A stretch of DNA of 64,000 nucleotides, from positions 310,001 through 374,000 of the forward strand of contig NZ_JIBE01000003.1 of NCBI RefSeq assembly GCF_000620465.1, read 5' to 3'. This document shows positions 18,639 to 27,934 of the stretch, piece by piece. The notes under the pieces were generated by a model. The model saw nothing but the letters and a program-made list of their open reading frames with translations, was not told the DNA's origin and ran no database searches. Within the stretch, counting starts at the first letter, position 1; every line of letters begins with the position of its first letter. Source of the stretch: Ralstonia sp. UNC404CL21Col. Lineage in GTDB: Bacteria > Pseudomonadota > Gammaproteobacteria > Burkholderiales > Burkholderiaceae. The translations under genes and the position numbers were made by a program.

Positions 18639-19424
18639 TCAAACGGTGCGCCAAAGCAGGCCCTCTTCCTGATCGGCGATCGGCACGTCTTCAACGCAAG
18701 CGCCCAGCGGCGCGGCAATCGCTTCGGCAGCCAACAACGGCGTGTTGTTCTGCTTGGACAGATGTGCAGCCACCACCGTATGCAACGCATCGTGGCGCAC
18801 GCGCGTGAGGATCGCGGCGGCAATGTCATTGGCCAAGTGGCCAAAATCCCCGCCGATGCGACGCTTCAACGACCACGGATACGCTGAATTGGCCAGCATG
18901 TCGCGGTCGTGATTGCATTCGAGCACAAGGGCGTGCATCCCTGCCAGATGCGTGCAGAGATATTCCGTCGACATGCCAGCGTCGGTCAGCACCCCCAGGC
19001 GCCGTGCCCCGTCGTTGAAGACGAACTGCAGCGGCTCGCGCGCGTCATGCGGCACGGTGTAAGGCAAGATTTGCAGATCGCCGACGGAGAACACATCGTC
19101 GGCGCGGCAGAAACGCACGGCCGCGCGGTCGGCGCCGCGCAGGTTTTCGGTCGCGCGATATGTGCCGTGGCTGGTCCAGACCGGGATATTGAATTTGGCG
19201 GCAACCGCGTAGGCGCTGCCAACGTGATCGCTATGCTCGTGCGTGACAAGGATAGCGTTGAGAGATTCCGGCGTGCAGCCCAGGCGTTCGAGCCGCCGCA
19301 CAGTCTCGCGGATACCGAATCCGCAGTCGAGCAGAATGCGCGTGCATGTCGCACCGCTCGCCGATTCGACGAGCAGCGCATTCCCTTCACTGCCGCTGCC
19401 AAGGCTGGCGAATCTCAGTGTCAT
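18639..19424 (-). CDS. MBL-fold metallo-hydrolase, YycJ/VicX type
   Basis: 261-residue metallo-beta-lactamase-fold hydrolase. The start MTLRFASLGSGSEGNALLVE is typical of the YycJ/VicX group. The zinc-binding motif is THEHSDH (H62, H64, D66, H67). Other fold segments are VPHDAREP and LVLECNHD, with AHLSKQNNT near the C-terminus. Family members are single-domain hydrolases linked to nucleic acid or signal metabolism, and the substrate here is unknown. It is last in the minus-strand run dapA-bamC-MBL, 34 bases after bamC, an arrangement common in Burkholderiales. The ATG at 19424 excludes an unrelated 47-residue upstream extension. Confidence 0.87.
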   Translation of the reverse strand: MTLRFASLGSGSEGNALLVESASGATCTRILLDCGFGIRETVRRLERLGCTPESLNAILVTHEHSDHVGSAYAVAAKFNIPVWTSHGTYRATENLRGADRAAVRFCRADDVFSVGDLQILPYTVPHDAREPLQFVFNDGARRLGVLTDAGMSTEYLCTHLAGMHALVLECNHDRDMLANSAYPWSLKRRIGGDFGHLANDIAAAILTRVRHDALHTVVAAHLSKQNNTPLLAAEAIAAPLGACVEDVPIADQEEGLLWRTV

Positions 19425-19458
19425 CGCCCACCCAGGCAGCCGTACTGCATAACGTCGA

Positions 19459-20655
19459 TTAGCGCAGTTGCTCGTCGAGCAGCGACAGGATGCGCTTGCC
19501 GATGTCACCGGTTTGCGCGGAGCCGTCGTCGTTCTGCACCAGCACCGTCGACGACGTGCCGGCATCCTTCACCACCACGCGGTAACGCTTGGCACGCTTG
19601 AGGTCTTCGATCTTCGTGCCCGAGAACAGGCGCGAGAAGAAGCCCGGTGCATTCGCTTCGGCACGCGTATCAGCGTAGCGGACGAAGTACACGCCTTGCG
19701 AACGGTCGCGATCATCCACGGTGAAGTTGACGCGATCCAGTGCAAGACCCACGGTGCGCCAGGCGCGGTCGAAGGGTTCCGGTACTTGCAGAGCCGGCTG
19801 ACCATTCGATTGCGTCAGCAGCGACGGGCCCGTGCGCGGAGCAGGCTCGGCCTTCGCGCCGTCTTGCACCGGATGCACAGCCTGCGTTTGTGCGAGCTTC
19901 TGCTGCGCGGCTTCCTTGCTGGCGCCCAGACGCTGCATCAGGCGTGAGAGGAATTCGGCCTCGAGTTCGGGATCGGCCGGGCGCGGCGTCCACACGGTCT
20001 GGTCCTTGGACGAACCCACCAATTGTTCCTGCGCGCCACGATGCGAGATATAGACCTCGACCGAGCCATTCGGCCCCTTCTCGATGCGGGTGCGGAACTT
20101 GTCGCGCTCCGACGTCGAGTACAGACCATCGAACACCTTGCCGACGGTGCGGCGGATGATGTCCTGCGGAATCTTCGCGCGGTTCTCGGCCCAGTCGGTT
20201 TCCATGATGCCGGTCTCGGGCGAGTCGATCACCAACAGGAAGCCCAGCTCTTGCCAGAAGGTGCGCAATTGCGGCCACAGGGCATCCGGCGTGGTCTTCA
20301 CGACCAGCCAGCGCTGATTGCCATCACGCTCGATGCGCATGTCGGACACGGCGGGCAGCACGTTGTCAGTGCCCGAGCCCGGCGTCGTGACCTTCGGCGC
20401 CGTCGACGTATAGGCCGACAGCGTGGTCGTGCCCGTGTCCGGTGCAGCATAGCGGCGATCCGCCTGGATGCCGGTCAGGTCGGGCGGGACCTCAAGGGTC
20501 GGGCCCTTCTTGGCCTGCGATTTGTAATCGATGCGGTCCGGCTGCATCACCTCATTGACGGTATCGCAACCGGAAATCAGGGCAACCGACAGCGCGGCCA
20601 GCAACAGTTGAGCGGACGTCGCCACAGCCCCGCGACGGGTTTGGTGCAGTTTCAT
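19459..20655 (-). CDS. bamC: Outer membrane assembly lipoprotein BamC
   Basis: 398-residue lipoprotein component of the Bam complex that inserts beta-barrel proteins into the outer membrane. The signal peptide ends with lipobox LISGC. The mature N-terminus DTVNEVMQPDRIDYKSQ corresponds to the long unstructured BamC segment that binds BamD. Two helix-grip (NlpB) domains follow (about 115-220 and 290-398). The position directly downstream of dapA, 61 bases away, is the conserved dapA-bamC order also seen in E. coli (dapA-nlpB), which supports the call. Confidence 0.92.
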   Translation of the reverse strand: MKLHQTRRGAVATSAQLLLAALSVALISGCDTVNEVMQPDRIDYKSQAKKGPTLEVPPDLTGIQADRRYAAPDTGTTTLSAYTSTAPKVTTPGSGTDNVLPAVSDMRIERDGNQRWLVVKTTPDALWPQLRTFWQELGFLLVIDSPETGIMETDWAENRAKIPQDIIRRTVGKVFDGLYSTSERDKFRTRIEKGPNGSVEVYISHRGAQEQLVGSSKDQTVWTPRPADPELEAEFLSRLMQRLGASKEAAQQKLAQTQAVHPVQDGAKAEPAPRTGPSLLTQSNGQPALQVPEPFDRAWRTVGLALDRVNFTVDDRDRSQGVYFVRYADTRAEANAPGFFSRLFSGTKIEDLKRAKRYRVVVKDAGTSSTVLVQNDDGSAQTGDIGKRILSLLDEQLR

Positions 20656-20716
20656 TGACTTGCGATCCTTCAGATGAGAACGATGGCTTAAGGGCCTGAG
20701 AAGCGCCTTGAAACAA

Positions 20717-21601
<885 letters not shown>

Positions 21602-21719
21602 GGTTTCGAAAGCAGACAAAAGCGTGAACGTAAACAGTCGGATTGTACCGGATCGTCAGAACGGATTCGCCACATCTGAGACCCGCCAAGAGACGGGTAA
21701 GCCGCCGTCCTCAGCAACT

Positions 21720-22286
21720 TCAAAGTGCGTAGCGCGGCGCAACCGCTCCAGCAGGCTCGCGAACCGCGCAAACCCGCTGCACGTAAGCCTCGCGGGGCGA
21801 TGCGAGAAAACCGTCTTCGTAGCCGATCACCCGCAACGGGCCTCGCACCGCGTCAAGCAATTCACCCGGCGCCAGCAGGAATGCCGGGTTCGACGGTTTC
21901 CCGACGGTTTCGTTTCCCGCGGCAAAGGTTTCGTAGATCAACCGGCCGCCCGGCGCGACGGCTGCAAGCAAGCGCGACCATAGCGGCCGGTGCAGGTAGT
22001 TCGTGACGACAACCGCATCGAAAGTGGCCCCGGCGGGCAACGGCCACGGGTTCCCTTCGATGTCGGCGACGAGGGTTTGGGCGATGCCCGCAAGGCCCGA
22101 AAGCGCTACCGCGTCACGGTCGATGCCGGTTACGCGCAGGCCGCGTGCAGCCAGCCAACGCGCATGGCGGCCGCTGCCGCAGGCCACGTCCAGCACGGAG
22201 GCGCCCGCCGGCAGTTCAGCCGCCCAGCGCAGCACCCACGGCGACGGCGCAGCAAGCGTATGCGGATCCGATGCGGCAGCAGACAT
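21720..22286 (-). CDS. Class I SAM-dependent methyltransferase
   Basis: 188-residue single-domain methyltransferase. Motif I is VLDVACGSGRHARWLA (about 31-46), followed by GIDRD (motif II acidic end) and FDAVVVTNYLHRPLW (motif IV/V). The size and the LDVACGSGRHA variant fit the small tellurite-resistance TehB-like group, but the substrate is unknown. It lies 10 bases after trpS on the same strand, so it is probably part of the same transcript. Confidence 0.8.
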   Translation of the reverse strand: MSAAASDPHTLAAPSPWVLRWAAELPAGASVLDVACGSGRHARWLAARGLRVTGIDRDAVALSGLAGIAQTLVADIEGNPWPLPAGATFDAVVVTNYLHRPLWSRLLAAVAPGGRLIYETFAAGNETVGKPSNPAFLLAPGELLDAVRGPLRVIGYEDGFLASPREAYVQRVCAVREPAGAVAPRYAL

Positions 22287-22296
22287 CGACGGCCTA

Positions 22297-23499
22297 TCAG
22301 CTGTACGTCAGACCCATCGCCTCGCGCACTTCGCGCATGGTCTCTTGCGTGACCTTCCGGGCGTTGTCGCAGCCGTCGGCGATGATGGCGCGCAGCAGGG
22401 ACGGATCGTCCATGTATTTCTGAGCGCGCTCGAGCATCGGCTGCTGTTCACGCAGGATGCCCTCGATCACCGGCTGCTTGCATTCCAGGCAGCCAATGCC
22501 TGCGCTGCGGCAGCCCTTCTGCACCCATTCCTTCGTGTCGGCATCGGAGTAGACCTGGTGCAGCTGCCAGACCGGGCACTTGTCCGGATCGCCCGGATCG
22601 GTGCGGCGCACGCGGGCCGGGTCGGTCGGCATGGTGCGAACCTTTTTCTCGACGGTTTCCTTGTCCTCGCGCATGCGGATCGTGTTGCCGTACGACTTGG
22701 ACATCTTCTGGCCATCAAGACCGGGCATGCGCGATGCCTCGGTCAGCAGCACCTGCGGCTCGGGCAGGATGATCTTGCGAGCACCTTCCAGGTAGCCGAA
22801 CAGGCGTTCGCGGTCGCCCATCGAAAGGCTCTGCGACTCGGCCAGCAGTGCGCGGGCCTGCTCCAGGGCTTCGTCTTCACCACGCTCCTGGTAGGCGGTG
22901 CGCAGTTCCAGATACAGCTTGGCGCGCTTGCCACCGAGCTTCTTGGCCGCTTCCAGCGCCTTCTCTTCGAAGCCGGGTTCGCGGCCGTACAGGTAGTTGA
23001 AGCGGCGGGCCACTTCACGCGTCATCTCGACGTGCGGCACTTGGTCTTCGCCCACGGGGACAAAGCCAGCGCGGTAGATGAGGATGTCAGCGGCCTGCAG
23101 CAGCGGGTAGCCGAGGAAGCCGTAGGTGGAGAGATCCTTTTCCTTCAGCTTCTCGATCTGATCCTTGTACGTCGGCACGCGCTCGAGCCAGCCCAGCGGC
23201 GTGCCCATCGAGAGCAGCAGGAACAGTTCGGCGTGTTCGGGCACGCGGCTCTGGATGAACAGCGTGGACTGGGTCGGATCCACGCCTGCAGCCAGCCAGT
23301 CGATCAGCATCTCCCACACCGACTCCTCGATCACCTCGGGCGACTCGTAGTGCGTGGTCAGCGCATGCCAGTCGGCGACGAAGAAGAAGCACGGGTACTC
23401 GGCTTGCAGCCGGACCCAGTTTTTCAGGACGCCGTGGTAATGCCCCAGGTGCAGCGCACCGGTCGGACGCATGCCAGAGAGAACGCGGTCAGGAAACAT
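22297..23499 (-). CDS. trpS: Tryptophanyl-tRNA synthetase, with an iron-sulfur-type cysteine motif
   Basis: Charges tRNA-Trp. The 400-residue class Ic synthetase has HLGH (17-20) in TGALHLGHYHG and KMSKS (265-269). It carries a helical insertion at about 172-240 not found in the short E. coli-type enzyme. Near the anticodon-binding region it has C308-x21-C330-x6-C337-x2-C340. This closely matches the C-x22-C-x6-C-x2-C motif that binds a [4Fe-4S] cluster in the Thermotoga maritima enzyme. The synthetase identity is certain; cluster binding is inferred from the motif. Confidence 0.96.
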   Translation of the reverse strand: MFPDRVLSGMRPTGALHLGHYHGVLKNWVRLQAEYPCFFFVADWHALTTHYESPEVIEESVWEMLIDWLAAGVDPTQSTLFIQSRVPEHAELFLLLSMGTPLGWLERVPTYKDQIEKLKEKDLSTYGFLGYPLLQAADILIYRAGFVPVGEDQVPHVEMTREVARRFNYLYGREPGFEEKALEAAKKLGGKRAKLYLELRTAYQERGEDEALEQARALLAESQSLSMGDRERLFGYLEGARKIILPEPQVLLTEASRMPGLDGQKMSKSYGNTIRMREDKETVEKKVRTMPTDPARVRRTDPGDPDKCPVWQLHQVYSDADTKEWVQKGCRSAGIGCLECKQPVIEGILREQQPMLERAQKYMDDPSLLRAIIADGCDNARKVTQETMREVREAMGLTYS

Positions 23500-23520
23500 G
23501 TGGGAAATGGAGTTGAAGAC

Positions 23521-24186
23521 TCAGGAAAACAGCATCTGCAGCGGACTCAGAATCCACTGCAGCAGTTGAAACAGCAGCGCCATGATCGGGCGCATCCAGA
23601 CATTGGTAATGACGTTGGAAATGATCAACGCCATCACGATGAAGAAGCCGAACGGTTCTATGCGTGACAGCCCCAGCGCCATCCTGGGCGGCAGCAGTGC
23701 AGCCAGCACACGGCCGCCATCGAGCGGCGGCAGCGGGAACATGTTGAACGCCGCCATCACCATATTGACCAGAATGCCGGCGCGCGCCATGCCGATCAGG
23801 AACGGCTCATTCACGCCGCCCACCGCGAACACAACTGCCAGCACGCCCCAGAAAATCGCCTGGACAAAGTTGGTGGCAGGCCCGGCCAGCGCCACCCACA
23901 TGCCATGCCAGCGCGGATCACGCAGATGGCCAAAGCGCACCGGCACCGGCTTGGCATAACCAAACACGAACGCGCCCTTGGTGGCGAAATACAGCAACAG
24001 CGGCATCGCAATCGTGCCGATGGGATCGATGTGCCGCAGCGGGTTGATGCTGATGCGGCCCATGACATAGGCCGTATCGTCGCCGAAATGCTTCGCGACA
24101 TAGCCATGCGCCGCCTCGTGGAGCGTGATGGCAAACAGGACGGGGATCGCGTAAACCGCGATGTTCTGGATCAGTGTGGGGTCCAT
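23521..24186 (-). CDS. Site-2 protease family (M50) membrane metallopeptidase
   Basis: 221-residue integral membrane protein with several hydrophobic segments. The zinc motif HEAAH (H23-E24-x-x-H27) lies in the first membrane helix. A downstream PPLDGGRVLAAL segment supplies the third (Asp) ligand motif (NxxPLDGG type). This is the compact M50 group without a PDZ domain, so it differs from RseP. The substrate is unknown. It lies between the Sua5-like gene and trpS on the same strand, with short spacers. The start at 24186 excludes a 17-residue non-conserved extension. Confidence 0.88.
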   Translation of the reverse strand: MDPTLIQNIAVYAIPVLFAITLHEAAHGYVAKHFGDDTAYVMGRISINPLRHIDPIGTIAMPLLLYFATKGAFVFGYAKPVPVRFGHLRDPRWHGMWVALAGPATNFVQAIFWGVLAVVFAVGGVNEPFLIGMARAGILVNMVMAAFNMFPLPPLDGGRVLAALLPPRMALGLSRIEPFGFFIVMALIISNVITNVWMRPIMALLFQLLQWILSPLQMLFS

Positions 24187-24252
24187 AGGCGGGCTATTGT
24201 AGCAAGCGCGCGCCGCACCACGGCGCCACCGAAGCACGCGCCAAGGCGTCGC

Positions 24253-24876
24253 CTACAACCCCACGCGGGCAGGATCGCCCCGGCCCTGGCGCACGAGTTC
24301 GGGCTCGCCGCTCGTCAGGTCGACGACGGTGGTAGGTTCGGCCGGGGCCGGGCCACCGTCGATGACGAGTTCAAGCTGCTTTTCGAGCCGATCGCGAATG
24401 GTCTCGGCCTCGTTGAGCGGCTCGTCATCGCCGGGCAGCTGCAGCGTGGCGGAAAGCAGCGGCTCACCCAGTTCGGCCATCAGCGCCAGGGGAATCGCGT
24501 GTTCCGGTACGCGCAGGCCGATCGTCTTGCGCGACGGATGCGAAAGCCGGCGCGGCACCTCCTTGGTCGCTTCCAGCAGGAAGACGAACGGCCCAGGCGT
24601 GGCCGCCTTCAGCACGCGATATTGCTTGTTGTCGACGCGCGCAAACGTGGCCAGCTCGGAAAGGTCACGGCACATCAGCGTGAGGTGATGCTTTTCGTCG
24701 ATGCCGCGCACGCGGCGCAGGCGCTCGACGGCGGATTTGTCGTCCAGATGGCAGGCGAGCGCGTAACAGGAATCGGTAGGCAGCGCGACCAGGCCGCCGG
24801 CGCGGATGATCTCCGCCGCTTGGCGAATCAAGCGCCCTTGCGGCGTGGTCGGATGAATCTGGAAGAACTGGGACAT
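24253..24876 (-). CDS. Sua5/YciO/YrdC family protein (L-threonylcarbamoyladenylate synthase-like)
   Basis: 207-residue single-domain protein of the family that makes threonylcarbamoyl-AMP for the t6A37 modification of tRNA. The nucleotide/RNA-binding surface is seen in GGLVALPTDSCYALAC, and the segments KHHLTLMCRDLSEL and TPGPFVFLLEAT follow. The opening MSQFFQIHPTTPQGRLIRQA and the length suggest the YciO branch. Its members have weaker or uncertain t6A activity than YrdC/TsaC, so the enzymatic role is likely but not certain. It is 13 bases after the PHP phosphatase gene, as in E. coli, where yciO and the PHP gene yciV (rnm) are neighbours. Confidence 0.88.
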   Translation of the reverse strand: MSQFFQIHPTTPQGRLIRQAAEIIRAGGLVALPTDSCYALACHLDDKSAVERLRRVRGIDEKHHLTLMCRDLSELATFARVDNKQYRVLKAATPGPFVFLLEATKEVPRRLSHPSRKTIGLRVPEHAIPLALMAELGEPLLSATLQLPGDDEPLNEAETIRDRLEKQLELVIDGGPAPAEPTTVVDLTSGEPELVRQGRGDPARVGL

Positions 24877-24889
24877 GGCAGGCGCGCGC

Positions 24890-25750
24890 TCAGGACATCC
24901 ACCGGCTCCAGACCGGTGTCAGGTTGTCGGGCAGCGGCGGCAGCGTGCCAAGTTCGACGCGGCCCTCACCCGGGCCGTGGAAATCTGAACCGCGCGACGC
25001 CAGCAGGCCGTAGCGACGGGCAACGTCGGCATACAACGCGTATTGGTCGGGCGTATGGCTGCCGGTGATGACCTCGACGCCCTCCCCGCCCAGCGCCTTG
25101 AATTCATCGAACAGCGCGCCGTGCTCGACCAGCGATAGCGTGTACCGCCCCGGATGCGCCATCACCGCGACGCCCCCGGCGCCCTTGATCCAGTGGATCG
25201 CCTCGGCGAGGCGCGACCAGCGATGCGGCACGTAACCCGGCTTGCCGTCGCCCAGATAGCGGTCGAACACCTCGTGGATATCCCGGCAGTGGCCATGCTC
25301 GACGAGGAAGCGCGCGAAGTGCGTGCGGGAGACCATGTCCGGATTACCGGCGTAGCGCAACGCACCTTCGTAAGCGCCTTCGATACCGAGTTTGGCAAGC
25401 GCCGCGCTGATGTCTTCCGCGCGGGCGCAGCGGCCGGAGCGCGTGCGTTCCAGCCCCTGCACCAGATCGGCATTTTCAGGATCGATGCCGAGGCCAACGA
25501 TGTGCAGCGTGCGCCCGGCCCACGTCACCGAAATCTCGACGCCCGCGAGGTATTCCATGCCCAGCGCCGTCGCGGCTTCGCGTGCGGCGGCCTGTCCGCC
25601 CACTTCGTCGTGGTCGGTCAACGCCCAGAGCGTCACGCCGTGGGCGGCAGCGCGCGCGGCCACTTCGTGCGGCGCAAGCATGCCGTCCGACACGGTCGAA
25701 TGGCAGTGCAGATCGGCATTTCGGGCGGAGGCGGCGGAGATGTTCGGCAT
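24890..25750 (-). CDS. rnm: PHP-domain phosphatase/exoribonuclease (RNase AM, YciV type)
   Basis: 286-residue PHP-fold metal-dependent enzyme. E. coli YciV removes 5' nucleotides from short RNAs and matures 5' ends of rRNA, and it also hydrolyses 3',5'-nucleoside bisphosphates. The metal-binding start is DLHCHSTVSDG (D13, H15, H17), followed by ALTDHDEVGG, GVEISVTWAGR, VMAHPGRY and a final SRGSDFHGPG. These are the complete PHP ligand set. Adjacency to a YciO-like gene matches the enterobacterial arrangement. It is the first gene of the long minus-strand block and is divergent from the reductase gene. Confidence 0.9.
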   Translation of the reverse strand: MPNISAASARNADLHCHSTVSDGMLAPHEVAARAAAHGVTLWALTDHDEVGGQAAAREAATALGMEYLAGVEISVTWAGRTLHIVGLGIDPENADLVQGLERTRSGRCARAEDISAALAKLGIEGAYEGALRYAGNPDMVSRTHFARFLVEHGHCRDIHEVFDRYLGDGKPGYVPHRWSRLAEAIHWIKGAGGVAVMAHPGRYTLSLVEHGALFDEFKALGGEGVEVITGSHTPDQYALYADVARRYGLLASRGSDFHGPGEGRVELGTLPPLPDNLTPVWSRWMS

Positions 25751-25899
25751 TCCGCCATTTTACTGCTGCGGCGCGCAACGCGGGGCCCTGCCCGCCACCG
25801 CTCGGCATCCGGAAGACCTGACAGCCCGTGGCGGTGTTCGCGGCGCGCCGCTTGCTGCAGGCTATAGTGCCCGCATTGTTTCGTTCCCTGCGCTTTGCC

Positions 25900-26979
25900 A
25901 TGACCTCCGCCGCCACTCTGAATGCCGCTTCCCCCCAGCCCGTGGAACAACGTATCGACGTGCTCGTCGTGGGCGCCGGGCCGGTCGGGCTGTTTGCGGC
26001 GTTCCAGGCGGGCGTGCTCGGCATGTCGTGTGTGTTGGTGGATGCATTGGACCGCCCGGGTGGTCAATGCACCGAGCTGTACCCGGAAAAGCCCATCTAC
26101 GACATCCCGGCGCTGGTGTCGTGCACCGCACAGGAACTCGTCGATCGGCTGATGGCCCAGTGCGCGCCGTTCAATTACCCCATTCTGTGCAACCGACGCG
26201 CTGAGACCGTCGAAACGCTGGAAACCGAGCACGGCCAGCGCTTTCGCGTCACGACAAGCGCCGGGGACGCGTTCGACTGCGCCGCCGTCCTGATTACGGC
26301 GGGCAACGGCGCGTTCACGCCACAACGCGTGGCCCTGCCTGAAGCGGCCGCGCTGGAAGGTCGCCATCTCCATTACGCCGTGCGCGACACCGCGCGCTTT
26401 GCAGGCAAGCGCGTCGTCATTGCCGGCGGCGGAGATTCCGCGCTCGACTGGGCACTCGCGTTGCGCAACGTCGCCGCACGCGTGACGCTGGTCCATCGGC
26501 GAGAGGGCTTCCGCGCAGCCGACGCGAGCGTTGCTGAAATGCGCGCCGCCGTGGCCGCCGGCGAAATGGACTTTGTGCTCGGCATGCTTTCGCGCCTGGA
26601 CAGCACGCCCGACGGCACACTCACCGGCGCAGCCATCCGCGGGCGCGACGGCGAAACCGTGCTGCCCTGCGATGAACTGATCGCGCTATATGGGCTGGTC
26701 TCCGAGCCGGGCCCCATTGCCAACTGGGGCGTGGAAATGCGCGCGGGCCGCATCACCGTGGAAACAACGGCGTACGAGACGTCGCGCCCTGGCGTGTTTG
26801 CGGCCGGCGATATCGCGCTGTATCCGAACAAACAGAAGTTGATCCTGTCTGGCTTCCATGAAGTGGCGATGGCGCTGCGGCGCGCTTATCGCTACGCGAA
26901 CCCCGACAAAACGCTCGTGCATACGCATTCGAGCAACGATGCGGGGCTGCAGACGAAGCTGCATGTCACGGCGGAATAA
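25900..26979 (+). CDS. Ferredoxin/flavodoxin-NADP reductase, thioredoxin-reductase-like type
   Basis: 359-residue FAD/NAD(P)-binding oxidoreductase. The FAD motif is VLVVGAGPVGLFAAFQAG (residues about 22-39), followed by QCTELYPEKPIYDIP. The NADPH motif is VIAGGGDSALDWAL and the closing FAD motif is GVFAAGDIA. There is no CxxC redox pair, so it is not a thioredoxin reductase but the TrxR-like ferredoxin-NADP reductase group. It would pass electrons between NADPH and ferredoxin. The start at 25900 excludes 24 upstream residues. DUF4166 and DCC genes follow at 15 bases and with overlap. Confidence 0.9.
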   Translation: MTSAATLNAASPQPVEQRIDVLVVGAGPVGLFAAFQAGVLGMSCVLVDALDRPGGQCTELYPEKPIYDIPALVSCTAQELVDRLMAQCAPFNYPILCNRRAETVETLETEHGQRFRVTTSAGDAFDCAAVLITAGNGAFTPQRVALPEAAALEGRHLHYAVRDTARFAGKRVVIAGGGDSALDWALALRNVAARVTLVHRREGFRAADASVAEMRAAVAAGEMDFVLGMLSRLDSTPDGTLTGAAIRGRDGETVLPCDELIALYGLVSEPGPIANWGVEMRAGRITVETTAYETSRPGVFAAGDIALYPNKQKLILSGFHEVAMALRRAYRYANPDKTLVHTHSSNDAGLQTKLHVTAE

Positions 26980-26994
26980 GGAATAAGTTCTCGC

Positions 26995-27540
26995 ATGCGC
27001 GCACCGTCGCTCTACGAAACCGTGCTCGGCGCGCGGTATGCGGAGCTGGCGCCGGCCGTGCAGACATTCCACCGAATGACCGGCGCGGTGACCCTGCACG
27101 GCGAGGTCGAAACGGAACCGCCCGCATCGCGCCTCGCACGCGTGCTTGCATGGTGCATTCGCACGCCGCGGACACCGACGCGCGGCCCGATCCGCATCAC
27201 GCTTCAGACCGCAGCCACGGAAGAAACCTGGACACGCCAATTCCCCCGCCACACGATGCGCTCGACCTTGTCGCTGCGCCGGGGGCACCTCACAGAGCGG
27301 CTCGGCGCGGTGCGTCTGTTCTTTGCGCTGGAGACACATCAAGGCGTGTTGCAGATGCGCCTGCAAGGCTTACGCTTTCTCGGCATCCCGTGCCCTGCCT
27401 GGCTGCGGCCCGCCGTGTTGGCCGAGGAGTCAGGCGACGGTGACCGCTTCCACTTCAACGTCCGCGCCAGCGTGCCGTTGCTCGGCGTGGTAGCGGCGTA
27501 TCGAGGTTATCTCGATCTGGCGACGGTGGAACGCGCATGA
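26995..27540 (+). CDS. DUF4166 domain protein
   Basis: 181-residue protein without signal peptide or membrane helix. It resembles DUF4166, a domain found alone or fused behind saccharopine-dehydrogenase-like modules. Recognisable family segments are LYETVLGARYAELAPAVQTFH at the start, TWTRQFPRHTMRSTL in the middle and FNVRASVPLLGVVAAYRGYL at the end. No function is established for the domain. It follows the ferredoxin reductase gene by 15 bases and overlaps the DCC-protein gene by four bases, so all three are probably one operon. Confidence 0.8.
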   Translation: MRAPSLYETVLGARYAELAPAVQTFHRMTGAVTLHGEVETEPPASRLARVLAWCIRTPRTPTRGPIRITLQTAATEETWTRQFPRHTMRSTLSLRRGHLTERLGAVRLFFALETHQGVLQMRLQGLRFLGIPCPAWLRPAVLAEESGDGDRFHFNVRASVPLLGVVAAYRGYLDLATVERA

Positions 27541-27926
27541 TCGTCGTCTACGATGCGCACTGCCTGCTGTGCAGCGGCTCCATCCAGTTTCTGCTGCGAC
27601 ATGATCGACAAGGCATGCTGCGCTTTGCCTCCATGCAAGGCGAGACCGGGCGACGGTTGCTCGCGCAGGCCGGCGTGGATCCGGATGACGTCGATACCGT
27701 CCTGTTCGTGCGTGACGGCAAGGCGTGGCGGGAAAGCGCTGCCGTCCTGCGCATCCTGCATGTGCTCGGCTGGCCGTGGCGGTTGGCATGGATCGGTTGG
27801 TTGATCCCTGCGGCACTGCGCGACGCCGTTTACCGCCGCGTCGCGCGCAACCGCTATCGATGGTTTGGGCGGTCAGACACCTGCATCCTGCCGCCGGCCG
27901 GCACGGCACAGCGGTTTCTCGATTGA
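27537..27926 (+). CDS. DCC-family thiol-disulfide oxidoreductase (DUF393)
   Basis: 129-residue predicted thioredoxin-fold redox protein. The family signature DxxCxxC is present near the N-terminus as DAHCLLC (C9, C12), and LRFASMQGETGRRLL and DTVLFVRDGKAWRESAAVL are typical family segments. A hydrophobic helix at about 78-95 may touch the membrane. The physiological partner is unknown. The ATG overlaps the upstream stop (ATGA), showing translational coupling with the DUF4166 gene. Confidence 0.88.
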   Translation: MIVVYDAHCLLCSGSIQFLLRHDRQGMLRFASMQGETGRRLLAQAGVDPDDVDTVLFVRDGKAWRESAAVLRILHVLGWPWRLAWIGWLIPAALRDAVYRRVARNRYRWFGRSDTCILPPAGTAQRFLD

Positions 27927-27934
27927 GCTTCCGC

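Noticed and set aside
21679-21696. ACCCG/CGGGT hairpin between dapA and the methyltransferase gene
   Set aside because: The five-pair stem with no T run is within chance in GC-rich sequence.
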